64,000 nucleotides of DNA from Hyphomicrobium_A sp963724945 (GCA_963724945.1 CAVRWL010000001.1:212320-276319), one strand, 5' to 3'; shown: positions 1-8,440, counted from the first letter of the stretch. Notes: generated from the sequence alone by a model not told the origin. A program made the numbers and translations.

Positions 1-105
1 GGCAAGATCTTCAGCGTCGAAGGCGGGGGCGGAAAAGGCGGCGCCTTCTACTCGCGCCGGGCGGTGATCGCGCTGAAGCGGTATCTGGAAAGCATACAGA
101 GGTAG
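1..105 (+). CDS. C-terminal end of an unidentified protein (partial)
   Basis: The frame is open from the first base of the window and stops at TAG 103-105, so only the last 34 residues are visible. They comprise a glycine-rich loop (GGGGKGG) followed by a basic helix (RRAVIALKRYLES). The codon choice is GC-rich like the neighbouring genes, which supports a real coding end. The family cannot be recognised from this tail, and the start lies upstream of the window. Confidence 0.45.
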   Translation, partial: GKIFSVEGGGGKGGAFYSRRAVIALKRYLESIQR

Positions 106-251
106 ACGCGACGGCGACATTGTGCGCCGCCTCGAGCATGCGCCGATTGTCGCTCTTGGAGTGTATCGCTCTTGGAGTCGGGCCCTGCCCGCCTACATAG
201 TAGCCGAAACATTCGCCCCTCCGCGCCACCCTCCAGCTAAGGAGCCCCGCC

Positions 252-1139
252 ATGGCCAGCGACGTGATGCACGCGCAAGCCCCCGACGCAACCCAATCCG
301 GCACCTTCAGATTAGGGGGAGAGCTCAGCGTCAACCGGCTCGGCTTCGGCGCCATGCGCGTCACCGGCCCGGGCGTCTGGGGCGAGCCCGCCGACCGCGC
401 CGAGGCGCTGCGCACGCTCAAACGCGTGCCTGAGCTCGGCATCAACTTCATCGACACCGCCGACAGCTACGGACCCGACGTGTCCGAGAAGCTCATCCGC
501 GAGGCGCTCCATCCCTACAAGGGCCTCGTCATCGCTACCAAGGGCGGGCTCACGCGTCCCGGGCCCGACCACTGGGTGCCGCGCGGCGATCCCGACTACC
601 TGATCGGCGAGGCGAAGAAGAGCTTAGTCAACCTCGGCGTGAAGCAGATCGACCTGTGGCAGCTCCACCGCATCGACCCGAAGGTGCCGCGCGAGGCGCA
701 GTTCGCTGCCATCAAGCAGCTCCTCGACGACAAGATCATCCGCCTCGCCGGCTTGAGCGAGGTGTCGGTCGCCGACATCGAGGCGGCATCGAAGGTGTTC
801 AAGGTCGCGAGCGTGCAGAACCGCTACAATCTCGTCGACCGCGAGAGCGAGGACGTGCTCGACTACTGCGAGCGCCACGGCATCGGCTTCATCCCGTGGT
901 TCCCGCTCGGCGCCGGCAACCTCGCCAAATCGCAGTCGGTGCTGGCGAGCGTCGCCCAGCGCCACAAGGCGACACCGGGGCAGATCGCGCTCGCCTGGCT
1001 GTTGAAGCGCAGCCCCGTCATGCTGCCGATCCCCGGGACCTCGAAGGTCGCGCATCTGGAGGAGAACGCCGCCGCCGCCGGCATCAAGCTGTCGGATGCC
1101 GACTTCGCCGAGCTCGACAAGGCTGGCCGCGCGCGCTGA
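252..1139 (+). CDS. Aldo/keto reductase
   Basis: This is a 295-residue NAD(P)H-dependent oxidoreductase with a TIM-barrel fold, reducing carbonyl substrates in the cytoplasm. The catalytic tetrad of the family can be placed: Asp68 and Tyr73 in IDTADSYG, Lys97 in IATKGG and His139 in LWQLHR. The C-terminal part carries the cofactor-binding segment typical of the family (LLKRSPVMLPIPGTSK). The start has a clean ribosome binding site, AAGGAG at 239-244. The length is normal for the YghZ/Tas-like branch. The physiological substrate cannot be deduced. The gene appears monocistronic, with a lipoprotein gene 84 bases downstream on the same strand. Confidence 0.9.
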   Translation: MASDVMHAQAPDATQSGTFRLGGELSVNRLGFGAMRVTGPGVWGEPADRAEALRTLKRVPELGINFIDTADSYGPDVSEKLIREALHPYKGLVIATKGGLTRPGPDHWVPRGDPDYLIGEAKKSLVNLGVKQIDLWQLHRIDPKVPREAQFAAIKQLLDDKIIRLAGLSEVSVADIEAASKVFKVASVQNRYNLVDRESEDVLDYCERHGIGFIPWFPLGAGNLAKSQSVLASVAQRHKATPGQIALAWLLKRSPVMLPIPGTSKVAHLEENAAAAGIKLSDADFAELDKAGRAR

Positions 1140-1223
1140 TCGGGCCGGTCCGCCGGCGCCACGCTCTGTCGCCCACGCGCTGCCTGTGCTAGCCTCCCCG
1201 GCATAATGTCGGGGGATTTGTTC

Positions 1224-1763
1224 ATGCGGGGCTGCGCAAAGCGCTTCGCTGCGTCGATTGCACTCCTGGGCCTCGCCGCCTGCGCTGGCGGAGCGTCTGC
1301 CCCCGAGATCGCCTTGCGTGACGACGCCTTCCGCCCCTACCGCGAGTACACCACGGGGCAGCGCGTCGTGCGCGCCTATCCCAACACGCTTGCCACCGAG
1401 CTCATCGCCCGCGTCGATCGCAAGACGGGAGCAACCACGACGCTGCTCAGCGCCGACTTCACCTATTGGGCGAGCCGCATGCGCAGGTACGACAGTGCGC
1501 GTGATGCCCGCGCCGAGGCGCTGACCTTTGCCAAGACCTCCCGGCATCGCGCGTGCGAAAAGGGCACCTGCGTGTACGAGGAGCGATTCACCGTCGAGAT
1601 CCCGCAAGCCCAGCTGCGCAGCGCGCCGGTGGATGGCTATCAGCTCAAGGTCTTTGCCCGCGAGGGCGGCGACGCGACGATCACGATCGGGAAAGGAGAC
1701 ATCGAGCAGCTGCTCGCCGCGCTCGATGCCCCGGTCGCACAAAGCGCCGTGCCCACCAACTGA
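1224..1763 (+). CDS. Putative lipoprotein of unknown function
   Basis: The 179-residue product begins with a short basic N-region and a hydrophobic stretch ending in the lipobox LAAC (Cys20), so it should be lipid-anchored after signal peptidase II cleavage. The mature part has no domain I recognise. It contains a beta-rich pattern (RVVRAYPNTLATELIARVD, YQLKVFAREGGDATITI) and two further cysteines around residues 114 and 119. I chose ATG 1224, preceded by GGGGGA, over the in-frame ATG at 1206, which lacks a ribosome binding site. The function is unknown. Confidence 0.7.
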   Translation: MRGCAKRFAASIALLGLAACAGGASAPEIALRDDAFRPYREYTTGQRVVRAYPNTLATELIARVDRKTGATTTLLSADFTYWASRMRRYDSARDARAEALTFAKTSRHRACEKGTCVYEERFTVEIPQAQLRSAPVDGYQLKVFAREGGDATITIGKGDIEQLLAALDAPVAQSAVPTN

Positions 1764-1793
1764 GCGCCACGCGAGGCGAGCATTTCGGACGGG

Positions 1794-1985
1794 CTATTTC
1801 GCCAGCGCCTCGCGCTCCTTGAGGAGAGCGGCCAGCCTCGCCTCCTGCTGGGCGATGCGGTCGGCGGTGCGCGATTCATCAGCCGCACCCGAATAGGCCG
1901 CCGCCTGCTCCACCAGCTCGCGCAGGTTGTCACGGATCAGGGCGATCCGCTGGTCAAGGTCTAAGAGTTCTTCGGGATCGGCCAT
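1794..1985 (-). CDS. Small coiled-coil protein
   Basis: This 63-residue acidic protein is predicted to be almost entirely helical, with heptad-like leucine spacing (RIALIRDNLRELVEQ, then RLAALLKEREALAK), so it probably forms a coiled-coil dimer. It has no signal peptide or membrane segment. A GAGAGGG ribosome binding site precedes ATG 1985. It lies 27 bases downstream of the next minus-strand gene (2013-2273), so the two may share a transcript. The function is unknown; similar short coiled-coil proteins are common in Hyphomicrobiales. Confidence 0.65.
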   Translation of the reverse strand: MADPEELLDLDQRIALIRDNLRELVEQAAAYSGAADESRTADRIAQQEARLAALLKEREALAK

Positions 1986-2012
1986 GGGTTTCCCTCTCGT
2001 TTTCTCTTGCCG

Positions 2013-2273
2013 TCACCGGTAGGCGCGGCGCCGGTACGCACGATAGTCGCCTGGGTTGGCACCATGCTTGATGCGCTGGCAAAAGGCGTTGCGCGTCCCA
2101 CTAAGGCAACCCCAATGCTCCAAAAGCTCCGCGTCATAGGCGCTGATCGGACCGCCGGCGCGCGCGTTGGCGCGCGCGTTCTCGACATCCCAGATGTTGT
2201 CGGCGCGGGCCGCGGCCGGGCCCAAGGCCAAGAGCACGCAGAACCCAAACACCGCTACTATCACCCGATACAT
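2013..2273 (-). CDS. Small exported protein
   Basis: The 86-residue precursor has a clear signal peptide (residues 1-24, cleavage after ARA), leaving a mature protein of about 62 residues. The mature part holds two cysteines (WGCLSG and AFCQRI) that could form a disulfide, and a strongly basic, arginine-rich C-terminus (YRAYRRRAYR). A good ribosome binding site, GGAGGTA, precedes ATG 2273. The family was not recognised and the function is unknown. It lies immediately upstream of the small coiled-coil gene on the same strand. Confidence 0.65.
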   Translation of the reverse strand: MYRVIVAVFGFCVLLALGPAAARADNIWDVENARANARAGGPISAYDAELLEHWGCLSGTRNAFCQRIKHGANPGDYRAYRRRAYR

Positions 2274-2471
2274 CGTACTACCTCCGGCCCTATCGCTACG
2301 CGGCGCCGCACGCGACTACTCAACATAGATTGGACTACAGGAGCTTTAAATCAATCGCCCAATGCTGCCCGCGCGGGCGCACATTTCATTTATGTTTTCC
2401 AGCCGTGAGGGCGGTTTGTTAAGCACCGACGGTACATGATCGCGGTCTCTAGAGGCTCAGAGGGGGGCTCC

Positions 2472-3113
2472 ATGCCTGCCTTGTCGATCGGCGACTGCAT
2501 TCGGTTCGGGTGGGAGACGTTCAAGAGGCGGCCCGGCATTCTCATCGGCGCTTTCCTCCTGGCGATGATCATTCCCTCGGTCCCCGGCATGCTGGTGCCG
2601 CATCCGGTGGTGACGCCTGGTGCGCCGCTGCCGCCCCCCACGACCGCGCAACTCGTCGCGACGCTGGCAAGCATCGTCCTCGGGGTATTCATCACGATGG
2701 GGGCGACCACGTTCGCCCTGCGCGCACATGACGACGTCATGAGCGTGAAGCTCGCCGACCTGTGGAACCCGCAGCCGTTCTGGCGCTTCCTCGGCGCGGA
2801 GATCCTCGCCACGATCATCATCATCGTCGGTTTCATCCTTCTCATTGTGCCGGGCATCATCGCGTCGCTGGGGCTCGGCTTCGTGCCCTACGTCGTCATC
2901 GACCGCGCAGCGGGCCCGACCGATGCCTTGAAGGAGAGCTGGCGCATCACCAAGGGCAACAAGGGACGGCTCTTCCTATTCGGCCTGGCGCTCCTCGGCA
3001 TCAACTTGTTGGGTATGCTGGCGCTCGTCGTCGGGCTCCTGGTGACGATTCCCGTCACCTGGCTCGCCATCACGCACGCCTACCGCACGCTTTCGGCGCA
3101 AGCCGGAGCTTGA
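2472..3113 (+). CDS. Multi-pass inner-membrane protein, DUF975/YciC-like
   Basis: This 213-residue protein has a cytoplasmic N-terminal helix (SIGDCIRFGWETFKRRP) followed by about four to five hydrophobic segments, at roughly residues 18-40, 60-85, 112-140 and 180-205. The loop motif AAGPTDALKESWRITKGN is typical of the YciC/DUF975 group of membrane proteins with no assigned biochemical role. I prefer ATG 2472, which has a G-rich ribosome binding site (GAGGGGGG), to the upstream ATG at 2436. No operon partner is apparent, since the next gene is convergent. Confidence 0.7.
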   Translation: MPALSIGDCIRFGWETFKRRPGILIGAFLLAMIIPSVPGMLVPHPVVTPGAPLPPPTTAQLVATLASIVLGVFITMGATTFALRAHDDVMSVKLADLWNPQPFWRFLGAEILATIIIIVGFILLIVPGIIASLGLGFVPYVVIDRAAGPTDALKESWRITKGNKGRLFLFGLALLGINLLGMLALVVGLLVTIPVTWLAITHAYRTLSAQAGA

Positions 3114-3123
3114 CCCCCAGCGA

Positions 3124-3552
3124 TCAATACGAGCCGCCGCGGCTCTCCTGAATGAAGCTTTCCGGCGTGCCGTCCGCCGCGTTGACGAAGATGACGTCCT
3201 TGGGATCGCGCCGCGGGGTGTCGATCGACAGGAAGACGAGCGGCTCCTCCAGGATGTCCGGGAGCGCGTGCACGGTATTCCGCTTGAAGAACAACAGCTC
3301 GCCCGGCCCGAACTCGGCCTTGTTGGCTGCGTCCTCCATCCAGAAGGTGCCGCGTCCGGAGAACACGTAGAGGTACTCGTCGCACATTGCGTGGTAGTGC
3401 GGCGGCGTCGGCTTGTAGACGCGGAACACGCGCGCGCTCGCCGCCTCCCTGTCCGTCAGGTAGCGGTCGACGAGCAGCGTCGTGGCGGTCTTGGGCAGCG
3501 AGGATGCGACCTCGGCAATATCGAAACGGCCGCTGGTGCGTTGATCGGTCAT
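3124..3552 (-). CDS. Cupin-domain protein
   Basis: This 142-residue single-domain cupin probably binds a divalent metal in the beta-barrel. Motif 1 is seen as PPHYHAMCDEYLYVFSGRG (two His and a Glu), and motif 2 includes NTVHALPD with the last His. The C-terminal VIFVNAADGTPESFIQ is well preserved. ATG 3552 is preceded by AAGGAGA; an in-frame ATG at 3582 would add ten unlikely residues. The substrate cannot be predicted; small cupins of this type include sugar-binding, dioxygenase-like and regulatory proteins. It is convergent with the membrane-protein gene upstream in the window. Confidence 0.75.
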   Translation of the reverse strand: MTDQRTSGRFDIAEVASSLPKTATTLLVDRYLTDREAASARVFRVYKPTPPHYHAMCDEYLYVFSGRGTFWMEDAANKAEFGPGELLFFKRNTVHALPDILEEPLVFLSIDTPRRDPKDVIFVNAADGTPESFIQESRGGSY

Positions 3553-3726
3553 AGGCGTCTCCTTATTTGCACGAGCTTGCAAGCTGGATCTGAACGGAAT
3601 CCTACATGTGGGTGCCGCCCGCCTCCGCCGCGGTGCGGTAAGCGGGTTTTAGCGCATCGATAGTAGCTTTGCAGGACCGTGGCCCGCTGCTGCGGGCAAT
3701 GTTGCCACGCCGCTTTGGAGCTGCTC

Positions 3727-4824
3727 ATGGCGCACGCAATCGACCGTAACGGCGCGGCACCAGCCGCCAACGCCTCCCTGCTCGCGCTGGCGCTGCTCGG
3801 CACGCGCTTCGTCCAGGGCTTCATCTTCTGGGGCGGGGCGAGCCGGCGGCTCGTCTACGACTTTCATGACGTCGACGGCGTCGATCTCGCCTTGAAGCTC
3901 GACTTTAATGCTCCTGGCTTCGTCGCGGCCAAGCTCACGCACGCGCTGCCGGGCGCGCTGTGGGTGCAAGGGCCGATCGAGTGGACGCTCGCCCATCCCG
4001 ATCTCATCCTCGCCTCGGTGTGGCTGTGGACGATCGCCGAGCTCGCCGTCGGCATCGGGCTGATGTTCGGCCTCATGACGCGGCTCGCCGCGGCCGCGAG
4101 CTTTTGGCTCAACGTCACGCTCATGCTGATTTTCGGCTGGATGGGCTCGACCTGTCTCGACGAGTGGACCATGGCGGTGTCGGGGGTGGCGATGTCGAGT
4201 GCCGTGTTCCTTGCCGGCGGCGGGGAATGGTCGCTCGATCAGCCGCTCGGCCAAACCGCGTGGGCGCAAAGGAACGGCTGGCTCAACTGGCTCACCAGCG
4301 GCCCGCTGCCCGAGGGGACGTTCGCCAAGCTCGCGCTCTGGCTCGCCGGCGTGTGCGCGGTGTTCACGCTGCTCAGCTATCAGATCCTGTTCGGCGCCGT
4401 CGTCACACCGCTGCACTCGCGGACCAATTTTCACCGCCACGACGTTGCGCTCAGCTCCGTCACGGTGACATCCGACGGCGCGGTGCGGTTCAACGCCTAT
4501 GTCGACGCAGGCCCCGACACGGGCGCGGCCTATATCATCGCCGCCCGCCTCGTCGACAAGACGGGTGCCACCATCGCGACTTGGGACGGCGCGACGCTGG
4601 CGCATTTGCCGAAATCCGCCATCGCCAACGCCTATCCGTACGCTTGGGCGTCGCGCTTCAAGACCGAGACGATCGGCTTCAGCGGCCAGACCGGCGCGCG
4701 CGCAACCATCATGCTGCCCGCGCCGGCCAACGCGAGCCTCGTTGCCGCGGCGGGCTATGATCTCGTCCTCGAGGCGATCGACGGGAGCACGTGGCGCTCC
4801 GCCGCAACAGTGCAAACGAGGTAG
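3727..4824 (+). CDS. doxDA: DoxD-DoxA fusion, thiosulfate:quinone oxidoreductase
   Basis: This 365-residue membrane protein fuses the two subunits of thiosulfate:quinone oxidoreductase, which oxidises thiosulfate to tetrathionate and passes electrons to the quinone pool. Residues 1-220 form the multi-helix DoxD part (GTRFVQGFIFWGGASRR, then several hydrophobic helices with MLIFGWMGSTCLDEWTM). Residues 220-365 form the DoxA part, a single helix followed by a periplasmic beta domain. ATG 3727 with GGAGCTGCTC upstream is chosen over ATG 3679. The DoxD and DoxA subunits were described in archaea; fused forms occur in bacteria. The gene stands 12 bases before a DUF72 gene. The function is inferred from family resemblance. 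Confidence 0.75.
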   Translation: MAHAIDRNGAAPAANASLLALALLGTRFVQGFIFWGGASRRLVYDFHDVDGVDLALKLDFNAPGFVAAKLTHALPGALWVQGPIEWTLAHPDLILASVWLWTIAELAVGIGLMFGLMTRLAAAASFWLNVTLMLIFGWMGSTCLDEWTMAVSGVAMSSAVFLAGGGEWSLDQPLGQTAWAQRNGWLNWLTSGPLPEGTFAKLALWLAGVCAVFTLLSYQILFGAVVTPLHSRTNFHRHDVALSSVTVTSDGAVRFNAYVDAGPDTGAAYIIAARLVDKTGATIATWDGATLAHLPKSAIANAYPYAWASRFKTETIGFSGQTGARATIMLPAPANASLVAAAGYDLVLEAIDGSTWRSAATVQTR

Positions 4825-4836
4825 CGAGGCTGCACC

Positions 4837-5649
4837 GTGGCGAGAGCTGGAACCATCAGGGTGGGTATCGGCGGCTGGACCTACGCGCCCTGGCGCGGCG
4901 TGTTCTACCCCAAGGGCCTGCCGCACACGCAGGAGCTTTCCTACGCCAGCCGGCATCTCACCTCGATCGAGGTCAACGGCACGTTCTACCGCACGCAAAC
5001 GCCATCGACCTTCGCCAAGTGGGCGCGCGAAACGCCGGACGGCTTCGTCTTCTCGCTCAAGGGCCCGCGCTACGCCGTCAACCGCCGCGTGCTCGCCGAG
5101 GCGGGCAACTCCATCGCGCGCTTCCTCGACTCCGGTCCGCTCGCGCTCGGCGACCGGCTCGGGCCTCTGCTTTGGCAGTTCGCGCCGACCAAGAAATTCG
5201 ACGAGGCCGACTTCGGCGCCTTCCTCGAGCTATTGCCGCCAACTTTCGATGGGCGAAAATTGCGGCACGTCGTCGAGGTGCGCCACGCCTCGTTCTCCAC
5301 GCCGGCCTTCATCAAACTGTTGCGCGGCTTCTCGATCCCGGTCGTCTATGCCGAGCACGCGACCTATCCCGCGATTCCCGACCTCGTCGGCGACTTCGTC
5401 TATGCGCGGCTGCAGAAGGGCAAGGACTCGGTCAAGACCGGCTATCCACCCAAGGCGCTCGATGCCTGGGCGACGCACGCTCAAACCTGGGCGGCGGGCG
5501 GCGCGCCGAGCGACCTGGCAAGCATCGGCCCCGCGCCGCGCGCCACACTCGGCAAGGCGCGCGATGTGTTCGTCTATTTCATCCACGAGGGGAAGCTGCG
5601 CGCGCCCGCCGCGGCCGAAGCGCTGATTGAGCGCCTCGCCAAGGCCTAG
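4837..5649 (+). CDS. DUF72 (YecE-like) family protein
   Basis: The 270-residue product begins with the DUF72 signature RVGIGGWTYAPWRGVFYP and continues with the conserved SIEVNGTFYR, FVFSLKGPRY and LGPLLWQF segments of this TIM-barrel-like family. The biochemical function of the family is unestablished. It starts with GTG 4837, only 12 bases after the doxDA stop, so the two are probably co-transcribed. The C-terminus contains VFVYFIHEGK, the usual family ending. The length matches the family. Confidence 0.85.
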   Translation: MARAGTIRVGIGGWTYAPWRGVFYPKGLPHTQELSYASRHLTSIEVNGTFYRTQTPSTFAKWARETPDGFVFSLKGPRYAVNRRVLAEAGNSIARFLDSGPLALGDRLGPLLWQFAPTKKFDEADFGAFLELLPPTFDGRKLRHVVEVRHASFSTPAFIKLLRGFSIPVVYAEHATYPAIPDLVGDFVYARLQKGKDSVKTGYPPKALDAWATHAQTWAAGGAPSDLASIGPAPRATLGKARDVFVYFIHEGKLRAPAAAEALIERLAKA

Positions 5650-5653
5650 CGCG

Positions 5654-6148
5654 TCAACCTTCGCGGTTGGGCGTGCCGAGGATGTGCGACTTCGGCGGCA
5701 GCATGACGGCGTCGAAATCCTGCGTGAACATCGCCGCTGCGAAGAAGGCGACGGCGCGCAAGGGATCCTTGCCGGTGTTGGCAAGATCATGCCGCAGGTT
5801 GGTCGGCAGCACGAACACGCTGCCCGGCCCCACCGGGAAGCTGCCTTCCTCGGTGTGCAGCTCGCCGGCGCCGGAGATGATGTACTGCGTCTCCTCGGTG
5901 GCGTCGGTGTGCCAGCCCAGATGCCCGCCGGGCGCGATCTCGTAGACGATGGTCGAGGACTGGTCGGCGCCGTGGCCGCCGTAGGTCGCGAACGCCGCGT
6001 CCCAGCTGATCGTGGCGTCGTCGGCGCCGCGAACCTTGATGCGCGGCAGCTTGGCGGAGGCAACGACGGCGCTGTGCTTACAGGCCGAGCTGCCGCCGTT
6101 CGTCTTGCCTTTCGCCACCTTCGCCTTGCTCGTCTCTACGTGGGTCAT
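5654..6148 (-). CDS. Cupin-domain protein
   Basis: This 164-residue protein has a lysine- and alanine-rich N-terminal tail of about 35 residues followed by one cupin barrel. Motif 1 is GHLGWHTDATEETQYIISG, with a His and Glu consistent with metal binding, and motif 2 is TNLRHDLANTG. It ends one gene-width from the convergent DUF72 gene. A GAGAGGAG ribosome binding site lies upstream of ATG 6148. Sequence identity with the other cupin (3124-3552) appears low, so they are not a recent duplication. The substrate is unknown. Confidence 0.75.
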   Translation of the reverse strand: MTHVETSKAKVAKGKTNGGSSACKHSAVVASAKLPRIKVRGADDATISWDAAFATYGGHGADQSSTIVYEIAPGGHLGWHTDATEETQYIISGAGELHTEEGSFPVGPGSVFVLPTNLRHDLANTGKDPLRAVAFFAAAMFTQDFDAVMLPPKSHILGTPNREG

Positions 6149-6415
6149 CGGCCGCTCCTCTCGTCAGGTTGAGATGTCGCAGCGGACCCTAGGAGCCGCG
6201 TTGAAGGCGTCAACGCGGCGCCCCAATCGCGGTTATGCGCCTCTTGCGCCCGAGCAATGGATTAGCGTCGAAGTGCGCGGAACGCATATGACGCACCGGC
6301 GGACGGCGTGAGGCGCCATGCCGCAACGGCCAGACGTAATGTCTTGACGAGCGCGCGCGAAAGCCGCTTGTGCGCCCAAGCGGGTGAGCGCGTCATGTCC
6401 AAACGGAGTTCTCGC

Positions 6416-6844
6416 ATGTCCTCTTTGAAGCTTCTGCTCCTCGGTTTCGTCGCAGGCGCGCTGGCGACGGCGCTCTTCCACCAGAGCGCGTGGTACCTCT
6501 TGAACCAGGCCGGCATCATCCCGCCCGACCGGCCGGCGTGGCCGATGAATGCGATCCCGCCGCTCGGCGTGCCTTATCTCGTCTCCAAGATGTTCTGGGG
6601 CGGGCTGTGGGGCGCTGGCCTCGCACTGCTCATGGCGCGCATCGAGGGCGCGGCCTACTGGATCGCTTGGATCGTCGTCGGTGCCATCGCGCCGTCGCTC
6701 GTCGCGATCTACGTGGTGCCGGCGATCAAGGGGCTTGCCTTCCCGGACTTCTGGCCGCGCGCCGGCGTCGCCGGCACGGTCAACGCCGCCTGGGGCCTGG
6801 GCACGGCAATCTTCCTGCGCCTGTTCGGCGCCGCACGCGCGTAA
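6416..6844 (+). CDS. Small integral membrane protein
   Basis: This 142-residue protein has an N-terminal hydrophobic helix (LKLLLLGFVAGALATALFHQ) and three further hydrophobic stretches, including ALLMARIEGAAYWIAWIVVG and a glycine/alanine-rich C-terminal helix. It resembles the small uncharacterised alphaproteobacterial membrane proteins annotated only as hypothetical. GGAG at 6405-6408 supports ATG 6416; in-frame ATGs at 6395 and 6308 are less convincing. The function is unknown. Confidence 0.65.
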   Translation: MSSLKLLLLGFVAGALATALFHQSAWYLLNQAGIIPPDRPAWPMNAIPPLGVPYLVSKMFWGGLWGAGLALLMARIEGAAYWIAWIVVGAIAPSLVAIYVVPAIKGLAFPDFWPRAGVAGTVNAAWGLGTAIFLRLFGAARA

Positions 6845-6963
6845 GCCCAGAGGCAGCACCCCCGAGCCCGCGGCATTTGCCGTAAATGCCGGGGTTTGCG
6901 CTTACCCGCCATTTGCCGCCGGCCTGCTTGCATGCGCCTCCCCCCAACTGGCGAGGTGCGCTC

Positions 6964-7254
6964 ATGACTGAGAAGTCCGAGAAGCTCTGGTCGAAGTCCG
7001 TCACCGAGCACGATCACCCCTTCGCGCTCCCGCCCGGCGTGTTCAAGTCGGGAGATCCCGAGACAATCGCCGCCGCGCTTGCGCACTCCGCGCAAGACAA
7101 GGCGCGCGGGAGCGAGGATCCCTACCGCTCGGCGATGTCGATGCTGGATTTCTACATGAACCGCGCGGGCCGCAATCTGTCGGCCAAGGAGCGCGAGGCG
7201 CTGGAGAAGACGAAGGTGGCCCTGCGCCGGCGTTTCGGCAGAGCCGACAACTGA
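6964..7254 (+). CDS. DUF3175 family protein
   Basis: The 96-residue product matches the DUF3175 pattern over its whole length: a WSKSVTEHDHPFALPPGVF start, the motif DPETIAAALAHSA, and the highly characteristic PYRSAMSMLDFYMNRAGRNLS near the end. The family is short, cytoplasmic and of unknown function. GAGGTGCG precedes ATG 6964; the upstream in-frame ATG 6886 would add a non-family extension. It is the second of two plus-strand small genes. Confidence 0.85.
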   Translation: MTEKSEKLWSKSVTEHDHPFALPPGVFKSGDPETIAAALAHSAQDKARGSEDPYRSAMSMLDFYMNRAGRNLSAKEREALEKTKVALRRRFGRADN

Positions 7255-7279
7255 GCACCGCCGGCGCTTAGTCTCGCCT

Positions 7280-7927
7280 CTACGTTATGGAAACGTTCAC
7301 CGTCTGCGCGGCGCCCGAGCTCGCGCCGGCGGCGTCGACGACCACCACGTCGAAGCTCGCCTTCGTCGTGCTGGTGCCGTCGTGGCGGAAGAGCACGATG
7401 CCCTGCTCGAGGTCGGCCTGGGTGAAGGTCTCAACCGGCCGCGCCGGATCGCTCGACAGCGTCACGAACCCGTTCCTGGCCTTCGATACCGTGAACGTCA
7501 GCTCGCTCGCCGTGTTGTCGGGGTCGAACGCCGTGAGATCCTCCGACGTGATGCGAACGGACTGACCCTTGGCGACCGTCAGGTCGAGGTCGCCCGAGAT
7601 CGTCGGCGGCACGTTGCGCACCTGCGCGCTCAAGTTCGCGCCGAGCTCCATGGCGAGGCGACCATACTGGACATTGCCTGCCACCGAGCCGCTCGAGCGG
7701 ATGGTGATCAGCTGATTGACGAAGACCTCGCCCTGGAGCGTGCCGTGGACATCGGCGTCCTCCACCTGGACGGTACCGAAGCAGCGCCCGCCGGGCTTCA
7801 CCACGAGGTGGTCGCCCGCGACACCGCCCTCGATGTACCCGTAGACCTCGATACGGCCGCCGTTGCGCACCTCCCCTTTCAGGAAGGTGTCTTCGCCGAT
7901 GACGAGCACGCGAGAACTATCGCCCAC
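7280..7927 (-). CDS. Bactofilin fused to a CSPG/cadherin-like repeat
   Basis: Residues 1-105 form a bactofilin (polymer-forming cytoskeletal) domain: the right-handed beta-helix repeat is visible in FLKGEVRNGGRIEVYGYIEG, DHLVVKPGGRCFGTVQVED and ADVHGTLQGEVFVN. Residues 108-215 form a second domain resembling a CSPG/NG2-type (cadherin_3) repeat, with DLTAFDPDNTASELTFTVS, ARNGFVTL and DLEQGIVLFRHDG. The start is GTG 7927. Bactofilins normally form filaments on the cytoplasmic face of the membrane, while CSPG repeats are usually extracellular, so the combination is unusual. There is no signal peptide. Confidence 0.75.
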   Translation of the reverse strand: MGDSSRVLVIGEDTFLKGEVRNGGRIEVYGYIEGGVAGDHLVVKPGGRCFGTVQVEDADVHGTLQGEVFVNQLITIRSSGSVAGNVQYGRLAMELGANLSAQVRNVPPTISGDLDLTVAKGQSVRITSEDLTAFDPDNTASELTFTVSKARNGFVTLSSDPARPVETFTQADLEQGIVLFRHDGTSTTKASFDVVVVDAAGASSGAAQTVNVSIT

Positions 7928-8154
7928 AGCCTTGCCCCATTTCCGAACGAACCCAAGCCAAGATGATGTACGAATAAGCCAGCTTGTGGGCGCTGCCTAG
8001 CCCGTAACGGGGCCGGATTCATCGCCCCCGAAACCTGACGGACACACTCGCGCTCCAATCCGCAGCTGCGCTTCCGCACCGTCTTGTAGGCGGCGCCGGG
8101 CGGGAGCAGCCTTGCAAGCTATTAACCCAAGCACACCCCATCAGGAGGTTTGAG

Positions 8155-8440
8155 ATGTCGAAGTTGGTGCGCTCCTGCGCCCTAATCGCCGCGGCCGCCG
8201 GCCTGGCTGCCCTGATACCGTCCATTTCCCAAGCGGCCGAGTGCCGGGCTTTTCGTAGCGGTCGGCAGCGGCATCACTCAAGGCATTGCCACGCTTATGG
8301 CGAAGCAGGGCGCAATCAATCTCGCCGAGAACCGGGGCTGGACCGTGAAAGGCGATGCCAAGCTGTTGAAGTGCGTACACGCCGGAACCTTCGGGAACGA
8401 ATGCCAAGCCAAGTCGTACGCTTGCAAGCTCCCCCACTAG
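8155..8440 (+). pseudogene. Small exported protein broken by a +1 frameshift
   Basis: A strong AGGAGGT ribosome binding site and ATG 8155 lead into a clean signal peptide (SKLVRSCALIAAAAGLAALIPSISQA, written here in two parts: SKLVRSCALIAAAA and GLAALIPSISQA). The frame then turns into arginine/histidine-rich nonsense. One base on, from about 8243, the next frame reads sensibly as FVAVGSGITQGIATLMAKQ, then GWTVKGDAKLLKCVHAG and ECQAKSYACKLPH, ending at TAG 8438-8440. Removing one T from the TTTT at 8241-8244 joins them into a protein of about 94 residues with several cysteines. I infer a single-base insertion, either real or a sequence error. The function is unknown. Confidence 0.6.
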
